From NCBI GenBank assembly GCA_964487555.1, contig CAZART010000011.1, positions 1-64,000 on the forward strand: a stretch of 64,000 nucleotides of DNA, given 5' to 3'. Each line of letters opens with the position of its first letter. The stretch's first letter is position 1. A program made the translations under genes and the position numbers. The notes under the pieces were generated by a model. It was given only the letters and a program-made list of their open reading frames with translations. It had not been told where the DNA came from and searched no databases. Positions 8,576 to 16,208 of the stretch are shown in pieces. This DNA comes from CAZART01 sp964487555. Lineage in GTDB: Bacteria; Bacteroidota; Rhodothermia; Rhodothermales; VXPQ01.

Positions 8576-8835
8576 GTCGTCTCGTCCATCTTCGGGTCGG
8601 CGTGGTGCACCCGGTGGGAGCGCCAGCAAGCGACCGGAATCCGTCTTGGATGAGATAAGGCCGAGATGAGAGGGTATTTGACGGCGACGTCCTTGCTTGA
8701 ACGGCAGCGATCGAATGCATATACATGCATATGAACGAGCGGCTGCGGCATGCCCGCGATCAACTGCGGGGCCGGCTCATTATCAACCCGAAGACCTAAG
8801 GCGCTGAATCCGGTACGAAGCCGCATGGTAACGTG

Positions 8836-10053
8836 ATGCAGACAACCGAGATCGATCCGGCTGAGGAGGGGATGCGTTCGCAGGAGGAATATGCTTCGGA
8901 TGCGGTCATAATCGGCGCCGGGCCCGCCGGCCTCGCCGTCGCTGCGTGCCTCCGAGAGATGGACGTGCCGTTTCAATTGGTGGAGAAGGGGCACTGCGTC
9001 GGTTCTGCCTGGCACGGTCATTACGATCGGCTTCACCTCCATACCGACAAAGCGCGCTCCGAGCTTCCCTTCGTTTCCTACCCACACGAATACCCGCGCT
9101 ATCCGTCGCGCCGCCAGTTCATCGCCTACCTCGAGGCCTACGCCGAGCGGTTCGAGCTTGAACCGCACTTCGGGCGGTGCGTCACCTCAGTGCGCCGCGT
9201 AAAGGGGAGTTGGGTAGCCCGCACTGAGAAGGCAAGCTACCGATCCCGTAGTCTGATTGTCGCCACCGGTTTCACGCGCACGCCCTACGAACCGTCGTGG
9301 CCGGGAAGGGACCGTTTCGCGGGGACGGTCCTCCACAGCTCTCGGTACCGAAACGGCGAGCCTTTCAGGGGGCGGAACGTGCTGGTCGTGGGCTTCGGCA
9401 ATTCGGGCGGTGAGATCGCGCTCGACCTCTGGGAGCATGGCGCAACGCCGGATCTGGCGGTGCGTAGCGCGGTCAATATCATCCCCCGAGATCTGTTTGG
9501 ATGGCCGATTCTTACAATCGCTGATCTCTTGCTCCTGTTTCCATTTTGGATGGCGGACCAGCTTGCCGCCCCGATCCTGTGGGTTTTGTACCGAGATCTA
9601 GAGCAGGTGGGCCTTCGGAAGCTCTCCTATGGGCCGCTGACGCAGATCGAACGTGATGCGCGAATTCCGCTCATCGATGTCGGAACGGTGGATCTGATCC
9701 GGAAGCGTGCCATCTCCGTGCGCGGTGGCATAGAACGCTTCGACGACGAGGAAATTGTCTTCGATGACGGGAGCCGCGAACGGTACGACGCCGTCATCCT
9801 CGCGACCGGCTATCGGCCCAAGGTAAACGCTTTCCTACGGGAATGCGCAGGTGCCGTCGACGAGGCGGGCACGCCGCTGCGCAGCGGATGTGAGGTGCTG
9901 CCAGGCCTCTTCTTCTGCGGCTTCCATGTCGCGCCGACAGGTGTTCTCCGTGAGATCGCCCGCGAGGCGCGGGCCATCGCGGGAACTATCGCGGGCCGAC
10001 GGCACGTCGCCCCCGATTTGCGTAGTCCCGTGGAAGACGACCCGCTTTCGTGA
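8836..10053 (+). CDS. FAD/NADPH-dependent flavin monooxygenase (YUCCA-like)
   Basis: A 405-residue flavoprotein. The FAD-binding GxGxxG is GAGPAGLAVA (about 27-36). A second nucleotide-binding motif, GFGNSGGEIA (from about residue 186), should bind NADPH. VILATGYRPKVNAFL matches the C-terminal ATG-type motif of class B flavin monooxygenases, and LHLHTDKARSELPF is typical of the plant YUCCA / bacterial putative monooxygenase group. These enzymes hydroxylate or oxidatively decarboxylate small nucleophilic substrates; the substrate here is unknown. ATG 8836 directly follows an in-frame GTG at 8833. The gene stands alone and converges with yhbY. Confidence 0.82.
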   Translation: MQTTEIDPAEEGMRSQEEYASDAVIIGAGPAGLAVAACLREMDVPFQLVEKGHCVGSAWHGHYDRLHLHTDKARSELPFVSYPHEYPRYPSRRQFIAYLEAYAERFELEPHFGRCVTSVRRVKGSWVARTEKASYRSRSLIVATGFTRTPYEPSWPGRDRFAGTVLHSSRYRNGEPFRGRNVLVVGFGNSGGEIALDLWEHGATPDLAVRSAVNIIPRDLFGWPILTIADLLLLFPFWMADQLAAPILWVLYRDLEQVGLRKLSYGPLTQIERDARIPLIDVGTVDLIRKRAISVRGGIERFDDEEIVFDDGSRERYDAVILATGYRPKVNAFLRECAGAVDEAGTPLRSGCEVLPGLFFCGFHVAPTGVLREIAREARAIAGTIAGRRHVAPDLRSPVEDDPLS

Positions 10054-10091
10054 CCCGTCCTCTGAGGATGACCGGCTCGAGATCCCACACC

Positions 10092-10391
10092 TTACGGCAA
10101 TTGGATGATGGGGCGTTCGGGATCCGGTCGGTACAGTACGGCCGTGCGTCCTATGATGTGCACGACGAGCGTACCGTCCATCTCTGCTGCCAATTGCTGC
10201 GCGGCACCGCGAGTATCAGCTGGCGCGCTCTCTAAAACGCGAATCTTCATAAGTTCACGTGTATTGAATGCCTCGTTTGCGGCCGCGACGGTTGCCGCAT
10301 TGATACCGTCCTTTCCGATGTGGAGAACGGGCTTAAGTGGATGCGCGAGCGAGCGAAGGTGAGCTCTCTGTTTGGAGGAAAGAGTCTTGAT
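10092..10391 (-). pseudogene. yhbY: YhbY/CRM-domain RNA-binding protein with no canonical start (possible frameshift)
   Basis: Reading leftwards from 10391 gives 99 residues that match YhbY over its whole length: TLSSKQRAHLRSLAHPLKPV, HIGKDGIN, and TAVLYRPDPERPI at the end. YhbY binds pre-50S ribosomes and supports assembly. E. coli YhbY is 97 residues and begins at the equivalent of this SSKQ region. No ATG, GTG or TTG sits near that point; the codon there is ATC. The in-frame upstream extension to 10682 is rich in Cys and Arg, looks non-coding and would overlap the divergent gene. In another frame an ATG at 10474 opens a protein-like leader (MMTEQGAESAV) that would join this frame if the A6 run (10396-10401) had one more A. 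It is either a real disruption, an assembly indel, or an unusual start. Confidence 0.72.
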
Positions 10392-10627
10392 GGCGTTTTT
10401 TCGAGAATGGCCGCTGCTGCGTTGTGACGAACAGTAGACGTGACAGCAGACTCGGCGCCTTGTTCCGTCATCATCGAGAGATCCGCTCCCGAGGTCGACA
10501 GGACGGCATCTACGCCACGGAAACTTCCGAAAAGTCAAATGAATGACAACCGTTGAGAAGATTGTCGGATAGAATCGGCATACCAAGGATCCCCGTTGCG
10601 GCGCCTGTCTCCGTATCGGCCGGCGAC

Positions 10628-11335
10628 ATGATGCGTCCCAAACGTCTCGACCTGCGCTTCGAAGGATTCGGTGCAGCAGCATTCCAGGTGCTTGAAGGCC
10701 TTCGCCGTCGCCCGCATATTGAGGAATATCGAAAAGAAAAGGAGCGGATCCGATCGCTTGTCCAGGAGCCGTTCAAACGCTACCGCGACGACCTCGTCGT
10801 GAACTGGCTTCTCCCGAATCGACTCGGACTCGAGACGGAAAAAAATGTCTTCAGCCGTCTCTTGAAGAATGATTTCGGGGCAGGGGGCTGCCACTATCAT
10901 TATTGGATGTCGTTTTACCGTCCGGGCCTGAGCCGTCTACGGGACGTTCAGCTGGCGCACAGCCTCTGGCCCGAGGCGTTTTACGTCGTGGCATACGCGG
11001 GCAATCCCGTTCCGGAACTATTTAAGCGGTTGCGCGGCCGGATCGTAAGCAAGCCAGGGGACTTTCTATCGATCGTTAATCCGATATTGCAAAAGCGAGC
11101 CACAACACTCCGGATCACCTACGGCAGCCAACGTACGCGCCGCGTCATCGCGGAGCCTCTCACGGATCTTCCGGAGGATTTCCAACACGTGAACGAACTC
11201 GCGGTGCGCGTTGCCATACCTAGGGAGGAGGTCGTGGAACTTGGAGCGAAACTGGTCGGCGTCGGTCTGGAATCGGCATTGGCCCTGTGGCCCGTCTATC
11301 GATACTTTCTTGCATCGTCCTCGAGCAACCCGTGA
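10628..11335 (+). CDS. Conserved protein of unknown function, distantly DUF2461-like
   Basis: A 235-residue soluble protein from ATG 10628 (a TTG at 10553 is possible but adds a poorly structured leader). The order FEGFGAAAFQVLEGL, then a Lys/Arg-rich helix (IEEYRKEKERIRSLV), then KNVFSRLLKNDFG and HYHYWMSFYRP loosely recalls DUF2461 proteins, which begin with a GF..FLxxL helix followed by a KxxY..H region. The match is by eye and weak. No signal peptide or membrane segment is present. It is divergent from yhbY. Confidence 0.5.
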   Translation: MMRPKRLDLRFEGFGAAAFQVLEGLRRRPHIEEYRKEKERIRSLVQEPFKRYRDDLVVNWLLPNRLGLETEKNVFSRLLKNDFGAGGCHYHYWMSFYRPGLSRLRDVQLAHSLWPEAFYVVAYAGNPVPELFKRLRGRIVSKPGDFLSIVNPILQKRATTLRITYGSQRTRRVIAEPLTDLPEDFQHVNELAVRVAIPREEVVELGAKLVGVGLESALALWPVYRYFLASSSSNP

Positions 11336-11446
11336 GGTATCGGCGCCTCTGAAAATAACAACCGTGTTGCTGTCGGCCATTAGTCAACTCGGTATGATTT
11401 GTTTTCGTACATAGCAGCGACTTTCAGAATCCGGAGCTAGGCTCAT

Positions 11447-11650
11447 ATGGCTGAACGTACAAACGGAGGCAGCAGCAATACGGCGATCGTGGCGATCGTC
11501 GTCCTCATCCTTGTGGCGATCGTCGTATTTTTGTTTTTTTTCAGGCCGTCGGGGACGCCTCAGCAGGAGGAGGGTGGACCTGACATCGAACTCGAGGTTA
11601 ACCCGCCGGACAACGGCGGGGGTGGCGCCGGCGCGGACACAGCCGGATGA
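11447..11650 (+). CDS. Small single-span membrane protein
   Basis: A 67-residue protein with a short polar N-terminus, one strong transmembrane segment (about residues 13-32, IVAIVVLILVAIVVFLFFF), and an acidic Gly/Pro-rich tail (EEGGPDIELEV, GGGGAG). GGAG about 12 bp before ATG 11447 could serve as a ribosome binding site. The stop overlaps the first ATG of the next frame (11647-11650). Function is unknown; similar one-span proteins with Gly-rich tails are often envelope-stress related, but nothing here proves that. Confidence 0.6.
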   Translation: MAERTNGGSSNTAIVAIVVLILVAIVVFLFFFRPSGTPQQEEGGPDIELEVNPPDNGGGGAGADTAG

Positions 11651-11727
11651 TGGGCATGCGGAGGCGGACCGGTAGAACGGCCCGCCTTCGCCGCGAACCA
11701 GGGAATGCCCGAGACATATCGATCCAA

Positions 11728-12660
11728 ATGACCATTGAACCCTACGAATTTAAGGTTGTGGGGAGGAGCGCTGCCTGCACAGCTGCCATCTTGCTACTCT
11801 GCGGGACGGTCCGAGCGGACCCCCTCTCCCACGAGCCGACGGTCGCCGAAGCGGCGCCTTCGGGGGATGTTTTCGTCATTCTTCTCGATGGTGCGGATCG
11901 CTCGTTGAGGGATGACTCCAGCCGTCTGAGGATATTTCGATGGATGGGCGAGGATCTCGCAGCACTCGGTCGCAGCGTACTCACGCCGCGATTCGCCCTG
12001 TTCACGGCCGGAACCATGGGCGGAACGCTCGCGCTGGCGTGGAGCGACGACGAAGTGACTGTAGCGATGCGTGACGCTTACACCGGCGAAGTCAGGAATG
12101 TGCTGGAAGTTCTCGACTACTTAGGCGGACCAATGATTAACCTGCCCGTCATCGCTCTAGCCGGCGGCGCGTTGGTGACGAATAACATCAAGTTCCAGGA
12201 CGCCGCGTTCACGAGTCTCCAAACACTCGTCTACGCCGGACTGATCGGCTATGGGCTGAAGGGCATCCTGGGCCGAGCGCGTCCGGAATGGACCACTCCC
12301 TATGATCCCTACGCTTTCTTCGATCGGACAGGCAAAAATCCATTTTCTCATGATGGCAACAGCTCGTATCCGTCGGGTCACGCCATAGCGGCGTTTGGTA
12401 TTATCACTCCGTGGGTGCTTTATTATCCGAGCCCATTTACCTACGCCCTGTACGCGCTGCCGGTTGGGACGTCATTGTCGCGTCTGGCGGTCGAGAAGCA
12501 CTGGGCCACCGACCTCGTCGTAGGGGCGGCGATCGGTGTTGCCATGGGCCGATGGCTGACGCACCGCCATCGGCGCGGGGAGTCCAGGGATGGAGATCGG
12601 GTGAGATTGAGCTTCGCCGAGGACGGTAAGCTCGTCTCGCTGCGCATCAGCCTCGAATAG
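11728..12660 (+). CDS. PAP2-superfamily phosphatase, membrane-associated
   Basis: A 310-residue protein with a signal-like hydrophobic segment (about 12-30) and several further membrane segments. The three motifs of the type 2 phosphatidic acid phosphatase / haloperoxidase superfamily are present in order: KGILGRARP (KxxxxxxRP), SSYPSGHA (PSGH, catalytic His) and SRLAVEKHWATD (SRxxxxxHxxxD). Such enzymes dephosphorylate lipid phosphates such as undecaprenyl pyrophosphate or phosphatidylglycerol phosphate on the outer face of the membrane. The frame opens at ATG 11647, overlapping the previous gene, but ATG 11728 gives a conventional signal sequence and is preferred. Confidence 0.85.
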   Translation: MTIEPYEFKVVGRSAACTAAILLLCGTVRADPLSHEPTVAEAAPSGDVFVILLDGADRSLRDDSSRLRIFRWMGEDLAALGRSVLTPRFALFTAGTMGGTLALAWSDDEVTVAMRDAYTGEVRNVLEVLDYLGGPMINLPVIALAGGALVTNNIKFQDAAFTSLQTLVYAGLIGYGLKGILGRARPEWTTPYDPYAFFDRTGKNPFSHDGNSSYPSGHAIAAFGIITPWVLYYPSPFTYALYALPVGTSLSRLAVEKHWATDLVVGAAIGVAMGRWLTHRHRRGESRDGDRVRLSFAEDGKLVSLRISLE

Positions 12661-12668
12661 AGCCATCG

Positions 12669-14198
12669 ATGGACCGGTTTCCTGACTATGAATCGTATGA
12701 TGCCCTCGGACTGGCCGAGCTCATACGAAGGGGTTATGTGTCGCCTGTCGAGCTCCTTGATGTGGCGGTAGAACGGATCGAACAGCGAAATCCCGCTCTC
12801 AATGCCGTCATTCACCGCATGTATGATCGAGCCCGGCGCGATCTTGAAGCCGGCGCTCCGAATGCCCCTCTAAGCGGCGTACCCTTTCTGGTTAAAGATC
12901 TCCAGGCCGCCATCGAAGGTGAACCGCTTCGCGCAGGATCGCGATTTCTAGAGGGATTCACGACAACCTTCACATCGGCTCTCGTCGATCGATACCGCCG
13001 AGCGGGTCTCGTGATACTCGGAAAGACGAACACCCCCGAGTTTGGCATTACACCGTTTACCGAACCCGAGTTGTTCGGACCGACGAATAATCCGTGGGAT
13101 CTCGCTCGGACCTCGGGCGGATCGAGCGGTGGATCTGCGGCCGCCGTAGCTTCGGGGATGGTTCCGGCCGCGCATGGTGGCGACGGCGGAGGCTCCATCC
13201 GCATTCCCGCATCCTGCTGCGGACTTTTCGGGATGAAGCCGACGCGTGGACGGACGCCCTCCGGCCCTGATCATGGCTATCGCTGGCATGGATGTGTCGT
13301 CGAACACGCTCTGACGCGTTCCGTCCGAGACAGCGCATTTCTTCTGGATCTCACGTCCGGACCCGACCGCGGCGTACCCTATTATGTGCCGCCGCCGGAC
13401 CGCAGTTTCAAAAGCGAAGTCGGACGCTCGCCGGGCACGCTGCGGATCGGATTCACGGACACGCCGTTCGTGGGCTCCACGGTGGATGCGGACTGCACGT
13501 CCGCTATGTTGGACGCGGCGCGGCTGCTAGATGATCTCGGCCACGACGTGGAAGAAGCCGTGCCGTCCATCGATGGGGTCGCGTTCGCTGAGGATTTTCT
13601 GACGATGGTTTGCGCTGAAGTATGGACGGACATGCAGGCGATGGGGCAGATGGTGGGGCGCTCTCCGGCGCCGAAGTACTTTGAGCCGGGCACCTGGCTG
13701 CTCGGGCTGATCGGCCGAACAATAACAGCGGAGGAGCTCACGCGCTCACTTCGCGCCATGCGCCTCCAAGGCCGCAGCATCGAAAAGTTCTTCGAAACAT
13801 ACGATCTTCTCTTAACGCCCACCCTGGCCCGCGCACCTTTCAAAACGGGTGAGCTGCAGGTGTCGGACGCCGAGGAGCTTGCAGTGCGGATCATCGGCCG
13901 GCTGCGCGCCGGCCGCATCTTACGCCTCTTGGACGTACTTCAGGCGGCCGCCGCTCGGGTCTTCGATTTCGTTCCGTATACTCCCATGTTCAATATTACC
14001 GGACAACCCGCTATGTCCATACCCCTCTTCTGGAATGAGGATGGCCTACCCATAGGCGTTCAACTTGTAGGACGATTCGCAGATGAAGCGATGCTTTTTC
14101 GGTTGGCCGGTCAGCTCGAGAGGGCTCGACCCTGGTTCGATCGACTTCCGGCAACCATCCTGGAGGGCGAGGACGTGGCGAGGCCGCCATCGGAATAG
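12669..14198 (+). CDS. Amidase signature family hydrolase
   Basis: A 509-residue enzyme with the Ser-cisSer-Lys triad: Lys76 in VPFLVKDLQ, the cis-serine at about Ser152 in GGSSGGSAAA, and the nucleophile Ser176 in GDGGGSIRIP. The 24-residue spacing of the two serines is standard for the family. CGLFGMKPTRGRTPSG and the late PAMSIPL segment agree. The family hydrolyses carboxamides and includes GatA, but the full length and lack of gatB/gatC neighbours argue for a stand-alone amidase of unknown substrate. It starts 8 bp after the PAP2 gene on the same strand, so the two may be cotranscribed. Confidence 0.9.
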   Translation: MDRFPDYESYDALGLAELIRRGYVSPVELLDVAVERIEQRNPALNAVIHRMYDRARRDLEAGAPNAPLSGVPFLVKDLQAAIEGEPLRAGSRFLEGFTTTFTSALVDRYRRAGLVILGKTNTPEFGITPFTEPELFGPTNNPWDLARTSGGSSGGSAAAVASGMVPAAHGGDGGGSIRIPASCCGLFGMKPTRGRTPSGPDHGYRWHGCVVEHALTRSVRDSAFLLDLTSGPDRGVPYYVPPPDRSFKSEVGRSPGTLRIGFTDTPFVGSTVDADCTSAMLDAARLLDDLGHDVEEAVPSIDGVAFAEDFLTMVCAEVWTDMQAMGQMVGRSPAPKYFEPGTWLLGLIGRTITAEELTRSLRAMRLQGRSIEKFFETYDLLLTPTLARAPFKTGELQVSDAEELAVRIIGRLRAGRILRLLDVLQAAAARVFDFVPYTPMFNITGQPAMSIPLFWNEDGLPIGVQLVGRFADEAMLFRLAGQLERARPWFDRLPATILEGEDVARPPSE

Positions 14199-14270
14199 TC
14201 TTTCTGTGAGTGTATACTATTTCTATCTGCCCACTTGTTCACCGCCTCCATCGTTAGAATTGGTCGACTT

Positions 14271-14690
14271 ATGCTAATTTTCCTCGTGTACGTTGCGGTC
14301 GGAGCCGCCGGTGGGCATTTCCTCTCCGTCTTTGCACAACGATCGACCGACCGCACCTATCGCATTCTTGCCGAAGCCCTCGCCATCGTTGCGTTTGTCT
14401 ACGTCGCCTTTGCGATGGCCTCTATGGAGTCGGGCTGGCTCGCTGTGGAAATCGCCGGCCTCATGATCTTTCTCGGATTCGCATACCTAGGTCTCAGACG
14501 GTCCCTATCGTGGCTCTGGGTAGGATGGGCGCTTCACATACTGTGGGACACCGGCCTCCACCTGATCGTCGAGACACCTTTCGTTCCTGATTGGTATCCT
14601 GTCGTATGTATCGGCTTCGATGCGGTTGTGGCTTATCACGTGTATCGGATGCAGCACGTCTCCGAGCGTACGGCGAGCGCAGGCGCCTGA
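14271..14690 (+). CDS. Four-helix membrane protein, DUF6010-like
   Basis: A 139-residue integral membrane protein from ATG 14271 (a TTG at 14235 would add 12 residues). Four hydrophobic segments span about 1-22, 34-52, 58-72 and 100-118. The pattern GWALHILWDTGLH and later VAYHVYRM, with histidines close to membrane boundaries, is reminiscent of the DUF6010 family; I hold this assignment loosely. No enzymatic function is known to me. It follows the amidase on the same strand. Confidence 0.55.
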   Translation: MLIFLVYVAVGAAGGHFLSVFAQRSTDRTYRILAEALAIVAFVYVAFAMASMESGWLAVEIAGLMIFLGFAYLGLRRSLSWLWVGWALHILWDTGLHLIVETPFVPDWYPVVCIGFDAVVAYHVYRMQHVSERTASAGA

Positions 14691-14806
14691 ATGATCTCGG
14701 AAGCGGCCGGCGCATTTCGGCCGGCGCGAATATTCAGTTCATAGAATGCGTATCATCCGCTACAATGAGCGGCACAAAACTCCTCTGAGCAAACGTCCCA
14801 CGATCC

Positions 14807-15202
14807 ATGTCCGAACCACAACCGCTTCCAACGGGTCGCATCGCGTGGTGCGACCTCACCGTTCCCGATGCGAACGACCTCAAAAATTTCTATGCGGCCG
14901 TCGTCGGATGGGCGCCGTCATCAGTGGACATGGGCGAGTACGACGACTTCGCGATGGTTCCCTCCGATACCGATCAACCCGTCGCCGGCATCTGTCATCG
15001 GCGCGGTGTTAACGAAGATTTCCCGGCTCAGTGGCTGATCTACATCACCGTGCTGGATCTCGACGCCGGCATGGCGCGCTGCAAAGAGCGTGGAGGAGCG
15101 GTGATTTTAGGTCCAAAGTCTATGGGCGGCGGCTCCCGGTACTGTGTTATTCGCGACCCTGCCGGCGCCGTCGCTGCGCTATATCAAGTTGAAACGAGTT
15201 GA
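14807..15202 (+). CDS. VOC (glyoxalase/bleomycin-resistance fold) protein
   Basis: A 131-residue protein with a paired beta-alpha-beta-beta-beta layout. It opens with GRIAWCDLTVPDANDLKNFY, which resembles the group of VOC proteins whose members carry two such modules; here only one module and its partner half are present. The C-terminal RYCVIRDPAGAVAALYQ corresponds to the usual final strand (D-P-x-G-x). The family includes glyoxalases, dioxygenases and drug-binding proteins, so the reaction cannot be assigned. The stop is 15 bp before the carbonic anhydrase ATG. Confidence 0.82.
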   Translation: MSEPQPLPTGRIAWCDLTVPDANDLKNFYAAVVGWAPSSVDMGEYDDFAMVPSDTDQPVAGICHRRGVNEDFPAQWLIYITVLDLDAGMARCKERGGAVILGPKSMGGGSRYCVIRDPAGAVAALYQVETS

Positions 15203-15217
15203 CAGAGCAAGTGATAT

Positions 15218-15856
15218 ATGAGGCTTCTTGGAGATCTTTTCGACCGCAATCGTGAATGGGCGGAGCGAATTCTACATGAACAACCCGACTTCTTCCAACA
15301 GCTCGCCAAACAACAAGCCCCTGAACACCTTTGGATCGGATGCTCCGACAGCCGTGTGCCGGCCAATCAGATCGTCGGTCTGCTTCCCGGAGAGCTATTC
15401 GTTCATCGCAATGTTGCAAATCAGGTCATCTACACGGACTTGAATTGTCTTTCGGTTGCGCAGTATGCGGTCGACGTAATCGCGGTGCGCCACATCATTG
15501 TCTGTGGACATTATGGTTGTGGCGGTGTCCGAGCGGCGATGGAGACGCGCCGGCTAGGCCTCATTGATAACTGGCTTCTGCACCTGAAGGACATTTATCG
15601 AAAACATAGCGTGCAGCTCGATGGGCTCGTCGACTTCGAGGATCGATTTCGGCGTTTCTGTGAAATCAACGTCGTCGAACAAGTGATGAACGTCTGCAAC
15701 ACGACCGTCGTCCGCGGAGCCTGGGAGCGCGGGCAAGAGCTCGCCGTCCATGGCTGGATCTACGGAATTGGTGACGGGAGGCTTCGCGACCTTGGCCTGA
15801 CCATCTCCGGCGTTGACGAGATCGATTCTGCCTATTGTACCGCCATCGGAGTCTGA
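15218..15856 (+). CDS. can: Beta-class carbonic anhydrase
   Basis: Catalyses CO2 hydration to bicarbonate, supplying carboxylases and buffering the cytoplasm. The zinc ligands are visible: Cys42 and Asp44 with Arg46 in IGCSDSRVPAN, then His98 and Cys101 in CGHYGCGG. RNVANQV, typical of the E. coli Can clade, follows at about residue 64. The length of 212 residues is normal. ATG 15218 follows the VOC gene by 15 bp. The family assignment is secure; the symbol follows the E. coli-type sequence. Confidence 0.94.
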   Translation: MRLLGDLFDRNREWAERILHEQPDFFQQLAKQQAPEHLWIGCSDSRVPANQIVGLLPGELFVHRNVANQVIYTDLNCLSVAQYAVDVIAVRHIIVCGHYGCGGVRAAMETRRLGLIDNWLLHLKDIYRKHSVQLDGLVDFEDRFRRFCEINVVEQVMNVCNTTVVRGAWERGQELAVHGWIYGIGDGRLRDLGLTISGVDEIDSAYCTAIGV

Positions 15857-16057
15857 GCCCTTCGTACGCCGAACCAAAGACGCCATGCCTGTATTGATGC
15901 GCTTTCAGCATGTCGACGGCTGAGCGTGCTTTGTGCGTTTCACGATGGTTTGTCGTACTATAAGCAGCTCTTTATGCGGCGGAGCATTCGACGCATTCTA
16001 GCTGACGTCTCGTCCGAGGTGGGCGAACCGTGCTACCGGAAACTCAGAGGTGCCATT

Positions 16058-16159
16058 ATGGGAAAAGGAGATAAACGGACGCGCAGAGGCAAGATTATTG
16101 CTGGTACCAGCGGTAAGCATCGCCCGAAAAAGAGCAAGAAGAAGGGCCGCAAGAAGTAA
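16058..16159 (+). CDS. 30S ribosomal protein THX (bTHX)
   Basis: A 33-residue, extremely basic peptide beginning MGKGDKRTRRGKI and ending in a Lys-rich tail (KKSKKKGRKK). This matches bTHX, the small protein found in the head of the Thermus 30S subunit and in many Bacteroidota, where it stabilises the folded 16S RNA. AGAGG at 16046-16050 lies 7 bp before ATG 16058 and decides the start; the same frame runs further upstream, but that part is unrelated in composition. The coding length falls below many gene-caller thresholds. It converges with glnS. Confidence 0.88.
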   Translation: MGKGDKRTRRGKIIAGTSGKHRPKKSKKKGRKK

Positions 16160-16208
16160 GTGCCTCTTCTCGCCATCGCAGACCGGCAAGACGCAGCGCG
16201 ACGTACGC

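Noticed and set aside
8425..9168. 247-residue minus-strand frame over the peptidase end and monooxygenase start
   Set aside because: Overlaps two well-supported plus-strand genes and has no protein-like features.
14691..14740. GC-rich palindrome GCCGGC...GCCGGC after the DUF6010-like gene as a terminator
   Set aside because: No T run follows on either strand, and the stem is only 6 bp.
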